From: JBEKHI01 sp050012355
Lineage (GTDB): Bacteria; Actinomycetota; Actinomycetes; Streptosporangiales; Streptosporangiaceae
Length of the DNA: 11,032 nt
Direction: 5' to 3'
Assembly (NCBI GenBank): GCA_050012355.1
Contig: JBEKHI010000297.1
Location: 1 to 11,032 of the forward strand
Notes under the pieces: model-generated
What the model was told of the DNA's origin: nothing
The model's input: the letters and a program-made list of their open reading frames with translations, nothing else
Databases searched by the model: none
Shown: in pieces, positions 1-6,057 of the stretch
How positions within the stretch are numbered: the stretch's first letter is position 1
Layout: each line of letters opens with the position of its first letter
Program-made: the position numbers and the translations under genes

Positions 1-1371
1 GTAGTAGGCGGAGACCAGGTAGGAGATGATGGCCTGCTCGTCGATCCCCATGAACCGCACCGACAGGCCAGGCTGGTACTCGTCGGGGATGCCCGTCTGG
101 TGCAGCCCGACCACGCCGCGGTCCTGCTCGCCAGTGCGCATCAGCAGGATCGTGCTGGTGGAGTGACTGGTCACCGGGATCTTGTTACACGGGAAGATCG
201 GGACGCCGCGCCAGGCGGGCACCGAGTTGCCGCCGAGTACGGCCGGCTGCGGGTACACGCCGCGCTTGCTGCACTCCCGGCCGAACGCCGCGATGGTCCG
301 CGGGTGCGCGAGGAAGAACCCGGGGTTCTTCCACACCGTGGCGAGCAGATCGTCCAGGTCATCCGGGGTCGGCGGACCCGACCGGGTGTGAATGCGCTGG
401 CTGAGGTCCGCGTTGTGCAGCAGGCCGATGTCCTGGTTATTGATGAGCTCATGCTCTTGCCGTTCGCGCAGCGCCTCGATGGTCAGCCGCAACTGATGCT
501 CGACCTGGTTCATCGGGTCGTTGAACAGGTCGGCGACCCGGGAGTGCACCTGGAGGACGGTCTGCGCGACGTGCAGCTCATATTCACGGGGGGATAGCTC
601 GTAGTCGGCGAACGTGCCGGGAAGGTCGGCCTCGCCCTCGTGACCGGAGGCGATCTCGATCAACGCCTCGCCGTGCGGGTTGATCTTGTGCCCGTTGCTC
701 AGCGCGGCGAGCGTCTCGCGCAGTGGCGCCACCCGGCGGCTCAGCCGCTTGAAGTCCGCCTGCGTCAGCACCAGGGCGATGCCCGACGTGAGCGTGGTGA
801 CCGTCGCGTCCCAGTCGCCGGGGTCGCCCTCGACGATCAGGATCTGTTCGCCCACGTGGTCACCGTCGGCGAGCGTGCCGAGGTTGGCCTCGTGCCCGTA
901 CTTGCCGGTCCCGGTACGGCTGGCCTTGCCGTGCGCGATGAGGATGAGCTTGTCGGCGGGATGCCCGGCCTCGGCCAGCACCTCGCCTGCCTGGAATTCC
1001 TGCTGGGTGAACGCGCCCGCCAGCGTGCCGAGCGCCGCGTCGTCGGCCAGCCCGGCCAGCGGCTTGATCTCCCGCAGAGTGGGCGGGATGAGCTGAACCT
1101 GGTCAGCCGTCACGGAGAAGCTAACCCGGCCGCTGCCGACCGGATAGGACAACCGCCGGTTGACCCGGTAGACACCGCCGGACACCTGGACCCAGGGCAG
1201 CATTCGCAGCAGCCACCGGGAAGTGATGCCTTGCATCTGCGGCGCGGTCTTCGTAGTGGTCGCGAGGTTACGCGCCGCCGCCGTGCTTATAGAACGCTGG
1301 CCATTGCCGTTCGAGGATCCGTTAGCCGGCTGGTCAGTAGTCGCCAGAGTAGTTTCGTTGGTCTCGGTCAC
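1..1371 (-). CDS. Family 2B encapsulin shell protein with cyclic-nucleotide-binding-like domain (3' end cut)
   Basis: The reverse strand is open from GTG 1371 to the window edge (457 codons, no stop), so the C-terminus is missing, probably by about 20-30 residues. Residues 1-30 are Ser/Thr/Asn/Gly-rich. Residues 36-72 (KTAPQMQGITSRWLLRML, then GGVYRVNRR) match the N-terminal arm of family 2 encapsulins such as cyanobacterial SrpI. Residues about 97-215 form a beta-roll-like domain of the Crp/cNMP-binding type (QQEFQAGEVLAEAG, DKLILIAHGKA, DGDHVGEQ), the insertion that separates family 2B from 2A. The HK97-like shell resumes at about 258 (LSPREYELHV, VADLFNDPMNQ, PPTPDDLDDLLATVWKNPGFF, SVRFMGIDEQAI). 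The family self-assembles into cytosolic protein nanocompartments. Known family 2 cargo includes cysteine desulfurases and, for 2B, terpenoid enzymes such as terpene cyclases; none is visible here. The GTG start is inferred from homology; the ribosome binding site (GGCGGTG) is weak. Family call very secure, start moderately so. Confidence 0.93.
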   Translation of the reverse strand, partial: MTETNETTLATTDQPANGSSNGNGQRSISTAAARNLATTTKTAPQMQGITSRWLLRMLPWVQVSGGVYRVNRRLSYPVGSGRVSFSVTADQVQLIPPTLREIKPLAGLADDAALGTLAGAFTQQEFQAGEVLAEAGHPADKLILIAHGKASRTGTGKYGHEANLGTLADGDHVGEQILIVEGDPGDWDATVTTLTSGIALVLTQADFKRLSRRVAPLRETLAALSNGHKINPHGEALIEIASGHEGEADLPGTFADYELSPREYELHVAQTVLQVHSRVADLFNDPMNQVEHQLRLTIEALRERQEHELINNQDIGLLHNADLSQRIHTRSGPPTPDDLDDLLATVWKNPGFFLAHPRTIAAFGRECSKRGVYPQPAVLGGNSVPAWRGVPIFPCNKIPVTSHSTSTILLMRTGEQDRGVVGLHQTGIPDEYQPGLSVRFMGIDEQAIISYLVSAYY

Positions 1372-1426
1372 GAAGGAACACCGCCGATCGAGTGAGGGAT
1401 GGGCCTGTGTCGCCGATCTGTGATCG

Positions 1427-1455
1427 AGCGTAAAGATGTGACTACTCACGGTCAA
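1427..1455 (-). promoter_or_regulatory. Housekeeping-type promoter of the encapsulin gene
   Basis: Read on the minus strand, TTGACC (1455-1450) and TACGCT (1432-1427) are separated by exactly 17 bases, a good vegetative sigma promoter for an actinomycete. Initiation near 1420 would give a leader of about 50 nt before GTG 1371. The spacer carries the dyad GTGA-N4-TCAC (1438-1449), and CGATC-TGT-GATCG (1414-1426) lies on the expected start point, so both could be operators. The deaminase stop is at 1486, so the encapsulin can be transcribed independently of it. Confidence 0.6.
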
Positions 1456-1485
1456 TATGTCGTTACAGTAAGAGAAGCCTGTCGC

Positions 1486-2469
1486 TCAGGTGACGGTAAG
1501 TAGCCGGCGCTTGGTTGCCGCGGGCGCGAAGCTCGCCTCGATGCTGGCTCCGGCGAGTGCCTGGAGCTGAGCCGAACTGAGCCCGAAGACGTCGCGGACC
1601 CTGCGATACTCCTCAAGCAGCGAGGTGCCGAACATCGGTGGATCATCGCTACCCAGCACGACCGGCACCCCCGCGTCCAGCAGCACCGGCAGCGGGTGCT
1701 CGGCCAGCGAGGGGACGACGCCGGTCGCCACATTGCTCGACGGGCAGACCTCCAGCGTGATCCGGTCCGTCCGCAGTCGCTCCATCAGCCGGGGATCGCC
1801 GGCGGCGGCGATGCCGTGGCCGATCCGTTCGGCGCCCAGTTCATCGAGCGCGGCCCAGATCTCGCCCGGCCCCACGCTCTCCCCGGCATGCGGCACACTA
1901 TGCAGCCCGGCCGCCCGCGCGGCACCGAACTCATCGCGGAAATCGGCTCGCCGCACCCCGGCCTCCGGGCCGCCCAGCCCGAAGCCGGTCATCGTGGCGG
2001 GCGGATGCCCCAACGCGGCGTCAAGGGTGAGGCGAGCGCCCTCCTTGCCGTCGCGAGTCGAGATGTCATACACCCAGGCGAGTTCGACGCCGAGGTCGCG
2101 GGCGAGCTTCGTGCCTTGATCGAGCGCCTGCGCCAGCTCACCGAAGTCGATCCCGGCCCGCAGATGCGTCACAGGTGTCACCGTGACCTCGGCATACCCG
2201 GTTCCCTGGGCACGCATGTCGGTCGCCAGGCCCGCCACCAAGGTGACGATGTCTCCCGGCGTGCGAACCAGCCGGCTGACCGCGGTGTATACCCGCAGGA
2301 AATGCGGGAAGTCGTGGAATGCATAGAATTCGCGCAGCCTTTCCATATCGGCGGGAACACCGAATTCCGGATGGCTAGCGGCGAGACTCGCGACCGTGTG
2401 CGGCGCGGCCGAGCCGACCAGATGAACGTGCAGATCGGCCTTTGCCAGCGCTATGAGCTCGGCTGTCAT
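1486..2469 (-). CDS. Adenosine deaminase family protein, probable aminodeoxyfutalosine deaminase
   Basis: A 327-residue metal-dependent purine deaminase of the amidohydrolase superfamily. Visible active-site motifs are DLHVH (His14, His16), HAGE (His194, Glu197), IGHG (His218) and SDDPPMF (Asp275, Asp276), a full zinc-binding and catalytic set. The SDDPPMF form, rather than the TDDP of classical adenosine deaminase, and the segments VRTPGDIV, TGFGLGGPEAGV and GLHSVPHAGE resemble, from memory, the Streptomyces enzymes shown to deaminate 6-aminodeoxyfutalosine in the futalosine route to menaquinone. Adenosine or another adenine nucleoside remains possible as substrate. ATG 2469 is chosen because GGAGG lies 8 bases upstream and the HxH motif then sits near residue 14; the frame is open 37 codons further but that part is low-complexity and has no motif. 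The encapsulin lies 114 bases downstream. Family secure, substrate inferred. Confidence 0.85.
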   Translation of the reverse strand: MTAELIALAKADLHVHLVGSAAPHTVASLAASHPEFGVPADMERLREFYAFHDFPHFLRVYTAVSRLVRTPGDIVTLVAGLATDMRAQGTGYAEVTVTPVTHLRAGIDFGELAQALDQGTKLARDLGVELAWVYDISTRDGKEGARLTLDAALGHPPATMTGFGLGGPEAGVRRADFRDEFGAARAAGLHSVPHAGESVGPGEIWAALDELGAERIGHGIAAAGDPRLMERLRTDRITLEVCPSSNVATGVVPSLAEHPLPVLLDAGVPVVLGSDDPPMFGTSLLEEYRRVRDVFGLSSAQLQALAGASIEASFAPAATKRRLLTVT

Positions 2470-2512
2470 CGAGACACCTCCAAGGATCGGAGGCGCCCTT
2501 TGGTCAGCGGAA

Positions 2513-2571
2513 ACGGGCCGAGCGTGGCGGGGCCTTCTCCCCGTTGCAGCGCCTCTCGGCCCCGTCTTTTT
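2513..2571 (+). terminator. Terminator-like hairpin pointing to the plus strand, in the deaminase leader
   Basis: Plus-strand ACGGGCCGAG (2513-2522) pairs with CTCGGCCCCGT (2555-2565) with one bulged C, and CTTTTT (2566-2571) follows: the layout of an intrinsic terminator. A second hairpin, CGGGG/CCCCG (2528-2532 and 2539-2543), is nested in the loop. Both flanking genes are on the minus strand, so this would stop antisense transcription; on the minus strand the same structure lies in the deaminase leader and has only a TTT behind it. Function is inferred. Confidence 0.5.
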
Positions 2572-2611
2572 GTCTATCACAGCCGGCCTAGCATTGGGTA
2601 ATACATCGCGC

Positions 2612-3181
2612 TCACGGAAGCGCCCTGGGTTCGCGGCCGGAATGCGCCAGCGCCCGGTCCAGAACCGGCGCGTCCGCGCTGATCGGGACGGGACCGGCGA
2701 AGCCGTCGTACTGACGGTAGACCTCCGCGTGCTCGTCGACGGTGGCCAGCACCAACTCGGCCAGTCCGGGGGAGCAGCGGACCTGCTGCCCGGTGGCGGC
2801 CGCCACGTCCCAGCCGTGCACGATCATCTCCTTGATCAGCATCGCGGCCAGGCCAGCGGCGGGCATGCTGGTGAAGCCCAGGTCGATCTCGCCCTCCCAG
2901 ACCTCCGGGTCGCGCCACGCGGCGACCGCCTTGTCGAGTTGCGCGGCGTAGGCGTCGGCCCAGTCCGGCTCGCTCGCGAAGTCGCGCTTGGTCAGTTCCT
3001 CGGGCAGCGGTACCCGCTGGGCCCGGCATTCCAGGCCGTACGAGGTGTACAGCACCCAGTGGTTGACCAGGGCGGCCACGTCCCACTGCGCGCACGGCGT
3101 CGGCCCGCCGAGTTGCCGCGGCCGCACTCCGCCCGCGATCCTGGCCGCTTCGGCGGCTGCTTCGGTAAGATATTCGATCAT
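2612..3181 (-). CDS. Mycothiol-dependent maleylpyruvate isomerase family protein (TIGR03086-like)
   Basis: A 189-residue protein of the DinB/MDMPI four-helix-bundle metalloenzyme superfamily. Signature segments are GGPTPCAQWDVAALVNH (residues 25-41) and KEMIVHGWDVAAATGQQ (from 116). His41, Glu117 and His121 have the His...ExxxH arrangement of the metal site in maleylpyruvate isomerase. Members use mycothiol or a related thiol as cofactor in actinobacteria, but the substrate of this subgroup is generally unknown and I assign none. The start is ATG 3181; no Shine-Dalgarno is visible, and TAGCGT on the minus strand ends 7 bases before it, the spacing of a leaderless promoter. The longer reading from 3274 runs through the AraC gene and adds only low-complexity residues. 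Its start codon overlaps that of the divergent AraC gene. The deaminase lies 142 bases downstream, so co-transcription is possible. Confidence 0.82.
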   Translation of the reverse strand: MIEYLTEAAAEAARIAGGVRPRQLGGPTPCAQWDVAALVNHWVLYTSYGLECRAQRVPLPEELTKRDFASEPDWADAYAAQLDKAVAAWRDPEVWEGEIDLGFTSMPAAGLAAMLIKEMIVHGWDVAAATGQQVRCSPGLAELVLATVDEHAEVYRQYDGFAGPVPISADAPVLDRALAHSGREPRALP

Positions 3182-3194
3182 GATGGGGACGCTA
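3166..3194. promoter_or_regulatory. Overlapping divergent leaderless promoters
   Basis: Plus strand: TAAGAT (3166-3171) followed by 8 bases and ATG 3180. Minus strand: TAGCGT (3194-3189) followed by 7 bases and ATG 3181-3179. Both fit the actinobacterial leaderless pattern (TANNNT about 7 bases before the start codon). Each -10 box lies inside the other gene's first codons, so there is no intergenic DNA between the two genes. No strong -35 is seen on either side. Confidence 0.45.
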
Positions 3195-3983
3195 CCGCCG
3201 GACCGTCCGGCCGGTCTTGAAGAAACGCGACCACGGGGTGTGCTCCGGCCCGCGCAGTGGTCGCGGGCCGCCACGCTGCGGAAGCTGACGCCGGTGCCGG
3301 AGGTCGCCCGGTTCGTCGAGTTCTACTGGTGGGTCCGCTGGGAGGGGCCGTACGAGACGAACGTGCTCGCCCACCCGAACGTGCACCTGGTCTTCGAGGA
3401 GCCCGCGCCGCTCGTGTACGGCGTCGACCGGGGCCTGTTCACCCGGAAGCTGGCGGGCACCGGCCAGGTGCTGGGCGTCAAGTTCCGCCCCGGGTGGTTC
3501 CGGCCGTTCATCGACGGCCCCGTCTCGCGTCTCGCCGACCGCCGCCTTCCCGCCGCCGACTTTTTTTCAGGGGTCCATAACGGCGTGATCTGGTCCTCCG
3601 GTGACCCCGCATCGGCCGCCGACGAGTTCTTGCTGCCCCGGCTGCCCGCGTCCGACCCGCTGTGCGCCGAGGCGGAGGCCATCGTGGGCTGGATCACCGG
3701 GTCGGCCGAGACGTTCCGGGTGGACGATGTGGCCCGCGAGTTCGGCACCTCGGTGCGGAGCCTGCAGCGGCTGTTCGCCGAGTACGTCGGCGCCAGCCCC
3801 AAATGGGTGCTGCGCCGGGCCCGGCTGCACGAGGCCGCGGCCCGGGCCGATTCCGGTGCCGTTGACTGGGCGACGCTCGCCGCCGAGCTTGGTTACGCGG
3901 ACCAGCCGCATTTCGTTCGCGATTTCACCGGCGCGGTCGGTGTGCCGCCCAGCCGGTACGTTGTCCAGAGTGATCAACGTTGA
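3180..3983 (+). CDS. AraC family transcriptional regulator with DUF6597-type N-terminal domain
   Basis: A 267-residue regulator. The N-terminal half (PEVARFVEFYWWVRWEG, LAHPNVHLVFEEP, VYGVDRGLFTRKL, GVKFRPGWFRPF) is the sensor-like domain common in actinobacterial AraC proteins and often called DUF6597. The C-terminal 90 residues hold the two helix-turn-helix units: VDDVAREFGTSVRSLQRLFAEYVG and LAAELGYADQPHFVRDF. Its ligand is unknown. ATG codons at 3180 and 3183 are adjacent and either could start; a GTG at 3240 is a weaker alternative because the RGVLRP stretch just there belongs to the usual N-terminus. It overlaps the acetyltransferase start by 14 bases, so the two are probably translationally coupled, and it may control both that gene and the divergent isomerase-like gene. 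A run of seven T (3561-3567) interrupts the GC-rich coding sequence. Confidence 0.88.
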   Translation: MMGTLPPDRPAGLEETRPRGVLRPAQWSRAATLRKLTPVPEVARFVEFYWWVRWEGPYETNVLAHPNVHLVFEEPAPLVYGVDRGLFTRKLAGTGQVLGVKFRPGWFRPFIDGPVSRLADRRLPAADFFSGVHNGVIWSSGDPASAADEFLLPRLPASDPLCAEAEAIVGWITGSAETFRVDDVAREFGTSVRSLQRLFAEYVGASPKWVLRRARLHEAAARADSGAVDWATLAAELGYADQPHFVRDFTGAVGVPPSRYVVQSDQR

Positions 3984-4830
3984 CGGGTATCTCCGCAGGC
4001 TGGGCGTTCCCGATCCCGGTGCGCCGAGCGCCGCGGCGCTGAAGACCCTGCTCGCCGCCCACGTTGAGCGGGTCGCCTACGAGGTGCTCGACATTCACCT
4101 GGGCCGGGTGGTCCCGATCGACGCGGCGCACTCGGCGGAGCGAGTGCTGCGCGGCCGGGGCGGCTACTGCTACACGCTGAACGGCGCGTTTTCCGTACTG
4201 CTACGCGACCTCGGCTACCAGGTGGAATGGCACCGCTCCGGCGTGCAGCACGTCGGTGAGGACGCCCCGCCCGGCCCCGTTCGCGCCAACCACCTAGCGC
4301 TGATCGTGCGCGGCCTGCCGTCCGACGATAACCCCTCGGGCGACTGGCTGGCCGATGTCGGCCTTGGTGACGGGCTGCACGAGCCGCTGCCGCTGCATCC
4401 GGGGACGTACACGCAGGGGCCGTTCACGTACCGGCTGCGGCCCTCGGAGGTGACGCCGGGCGGCTGGCGCTTCGACCACGACCCGGCGGGCTCGTTCGCC
4501 GGCCTGGACTGGGAGACGCGGATCGCTTCCGTCGCCGATTTCCAGGCCCGGCATGAGTATCTGTCGACGTCACCGGAGTCCGGCTTCGTCCGTACCTGTG
4601 TCACCCAGCGCCGCGACGCGACCGGCGTGGACTCGCTGCGCGGCTGCGTGCTGCACCGGGTCGGCTCCGATGCCGAGCCGCGGGTGCTCGGCACTCCGGC
4701 CGAATGGTTCGGCGCTCTCGACGACATCTTCGCCCTGCCGCTGACCGACCTGGCCCCGGCCGAACGCGACCAGCTCTGGCGCCGCGTCATCGCCTCTCAC
4801 GAGGACTGGCTGACCGCCCAGTCCCGCTAG
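3970..4830 (+). CDS. nat: Arylamine N-acetyltransferase
   Basis: A 286-residue cytosolic enzyme that transfers acetyl from acetyl-CoA to arylamines, arylhydroxylamines and hydrazines; related proteins act as amide synthases in ansamycin synthesis. The catalytic triad is complete at family positions: Cys67 in RGRGGYCYTLNGAF, His108 in RANHLALIV and Asp129 in WLADVGLGD. The N-terminus INVDGYLRRLGV matches the usual family start, which supports GTG 3970 although the ribosome binding site is poor; the start lies 14 bases inside the AraC gene, so coupling would explain initiation. No ansamycin genes are nearby, so a detoxification or general acetylation role is more likely. The stop overlaps the convergent phosphatase-family gene by four bases. 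Confidence 0.92.
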   Translation: MINVDGYLRRLGVPDPGAPSAAALKTLLAAHVERVAYEVLDIHLGRVVPIDAAHSAERVLRGRGGYCYTLNGAFSVLLRDLGYQVEWHRSGVQHVGEDAPPGPVRANHLALIVRGLPSDDNPSGDWLADVGLGDGLHEPLPLHPGTYTQGPFTYRLRPSEVTPGGWRFDHDPAGSFAGLDWETRIASVADFQARHEYLSTSPESGFVRTCVTQRRDATGVDSLRGCVLHRVGSDAEPRVLGTPAEWFGALDDIFALPLTDLAPAERDQLWRRVIASHEDWLTAQSR

Positions 4831-5600
4831 GTCCCGGGCAACTGCAGTTCCGCGCGTAGGCCCAGGTGATCGGAGACGACCTGCTCGCCGCTGAACAGGA
4901 CCTCGGCGGATTCCGCCTTGATCCCGCCCGCGGTCAAGATGAAATCGATGGTGTGCGGCGTCGCCCCGGCTGGAAGGTACTCCGCGCGGAACGTCGGAGG
5001 GCAGTCCCCCCCGAACGCGTCCTCTAGGCCGGTGTGCTGGATGAACTCGCCGAACAGGTCACTGTCCCGGTCGATGTTGAAGTCCCCGCACACGACCAGG
5101 GGGGCGGCCGTACTGCCGGTAACACGGGCGAGCGCGGTGAGCTGGGCGACGTGGATCGGGTAGAACCGGTTGGCCGCGGACCAGTCGCCGTCCCGGTTCG
5201 CCTGCGGATGAGTGTTGATGACCGACACGGCGGGATCTGTGAGCTGAGTCACCAAGACCCCCTTCAGCCGAGCCCCGCGCCGGACCAGCGCCGGGATCCC
5301 AGGCGCCGCGGGCGGGACTCCGAATCCGCGGTATGCCGTCGAGACCACCGGCCGCCGCGAAAAGGTCACCACGTCGCCGGCCGGGCCGGGCAGCGCGCGC
5401 CGGTAGCTGACGTGCCGGAATGACCGCATCCGCCGGGATAGCTGAGCCAGGTGATAGTAGGTCTGAACCTCCTGCAAGCAGACCACATCAGCGTCACTCG
5501 CCTCGAAAAACGCACCGATCGCCCGGCACCGAGCCGTCAGTCGCGACCCGGTCAGCGGAATGCCCCTGATGTTCATAGAGGCGACGGATATCCGGGTCAT
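4827..5600 (-). CDS. Endonuclease/exonuclease/phosphatase (EEP) family protein
   Basis: A 257-residue metal-dependent phosphodiesterase/nuclease-fold protein. The family motifs are all present in order: SMNIRG (8-13), LQEV with Glu44, VINTHP with His131, CGDFNID with Asp173 and Asn175, TIDF with Asp219, and VSDHLG with Asp244 and His245. No signal peptide or membrane segment is seen, so it should act in the cytoplasm. The substrate (DNA, phospholipid, inositol phosphate or other phosphodiester) cannot be told from sequence. Its ATG overlaps the MarR stop codon as ATGA, which is good evidence for translational coupling as last gene of the transporter-MarR operon. Its stop overlaps that of the acetyltransferase on the other strand. 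Confidence 0.88.
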   Translation of the reverse strand: MTRISVASMNIRGIPLTGSRLTARCRAIGAFFEASDADVVCLQEVQTYYHLAQLSRRMRSFRHVSYRRALPGPAGDVVTFSRRPVVSTAYRGFGVPPAAPGIPALVRRGARLKGVLVTQLTDPAVSVINTHPQANRDGDWSAANRFYPIHVAQLTALARVTGSTAAPLVVCGDFNIDRDSDLFGEFIQHTGLEDAFGGDCPPTFRAEYLPAGATPHTIDFILTAGGIKAESAEVLFSGEQVVSDHLGLRAELQLPGT

Positions 5601-6034
5601 CGTTGTTCGGGGGCGTCGGCGATACGGTCCATCAGGTCCCCGGCCTGGAGCAAGATGCGGCGCTCCTGCGGGGAGAGCAGTTCGTTCATGGTCCGCGACA
5701 GCCAGGTGTGACTGGTCCTGCGGATGTCCTCGACGACCTGCTTGCCCTGTTCGGTCAGCTCGATGAAGGCCTTGCGCCCGTCCGCTGGGTCGGGGCGGCG
5801 GACCACCAGTCCGCTGGATTCGAGCACGCGGAGCGCCGCCGCGACGTTGGAGGTGGTCATCTGGAGCGCGGCGGCCAGTTCGCTAGGCCGGGGCACGCCG
5901 GGGGAGTGGTCAAGCGCACCCAGTACCTGGAGCGCCTGGACCGGCAGGCCCTCGACCGGCGGCTGCTCGCGCCGCACCCGCCGGTACAGCTTCTTGACCT
6001 GCTGTTGCAGCCGGTAGACGTCCTCCTCCCGCAT
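5597..6034 (-). CDS. MarR family transcriptional regulator
   Basis: A 145-residue winged-helix regulator. The recognition region is RPSELAAALQMTTSNVAAALRVLESSGLV followed by the typical wing RRPDPADGRKAFIELTEQG; flanking helices (VYRLQQQVKKLYRRVRRE at the N-terminus, LLSPQERRILLQAGDLMDRI at the C-terminus) form the dimer interface. MarR proteins usually repress their own operon and release DNA on binding a small ligand or, in some cases, a metal. ATG 6034 is chosen because TACCAT on the minus strand ends 7 bases upstream, a leaderless signature; a TTG at 6061 overlapping the transporter stop (TTGA) is the alternative and adds nine residues. It lies between a metal efflux gene and an EEP enzyme gene, and probably regulates one or both. 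Confidence 0.88.
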   Translation of the reverse strand: MREEDVYRLQQQVKKLYRRVRREQPPVEGLPVQALQVLGALDHSPGVPRPSELAAALQMTTSNVAAALRVLESSGLVVRRPDPADGRKAFIELTEQGKQVVEDIRRTSHTWLSRTMNELLSPQERRILLQAGDLMDRIADAPEQR

Positions 6035-6056
6035 GTGGCCTATGGTACGTAGCCAC
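6035..6056 (-). promoter_or_regulatory. Internal promoter and candidate MarR operator
   Basis: An interrupted dyad GTGGC-N12-GCCAC (6035-6039 and 6052-6056; extends to GTGGcCTA/TAGCCAC with one bulge) encloses the minus-strand box TACCAT (6047-6042), itself 7 bases before the MarR ATG. A repressor bound here would block the box, as expected for MarR autoregulation. Whether the dyad is used is inference. Confidence 0.35.
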
Positions 6057-6057
6057 G

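Noticed and set aside
100..1395. Long plus-strand frames at 100-597 and 640-1395
   Set aside because: Antisense to the encapsulin frame; no recognisable protein features, arginine- and glutamine-rich as typical of GC-rich shadow frames.
1438..1449. Canonical Crp binding site upstream of the encapsulin
   Set aside because: Half-sites GTGA and TCAC are right but the gap is 4 bases rather than 6, so only an unassigned dyad is reported.
2470..2580. 37-residue N-terminal extension of the deaminase as a disordered encapsulin-targeting tail
   Set aside because: A strong GGAGG site 8 bases before ATG 2469 marks the real start, and the extension coincides with the folded leader and terminator-like hairpin.
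3257..3580. Alternative plus-strand frames inside AraC and acetyltransferase genes (for example 3257-3580, 3601-3969)
   Set aside because: Out-of-frame shadows with Arg/Pro/Ala-rich composition; the frames kept show clear family motifs.
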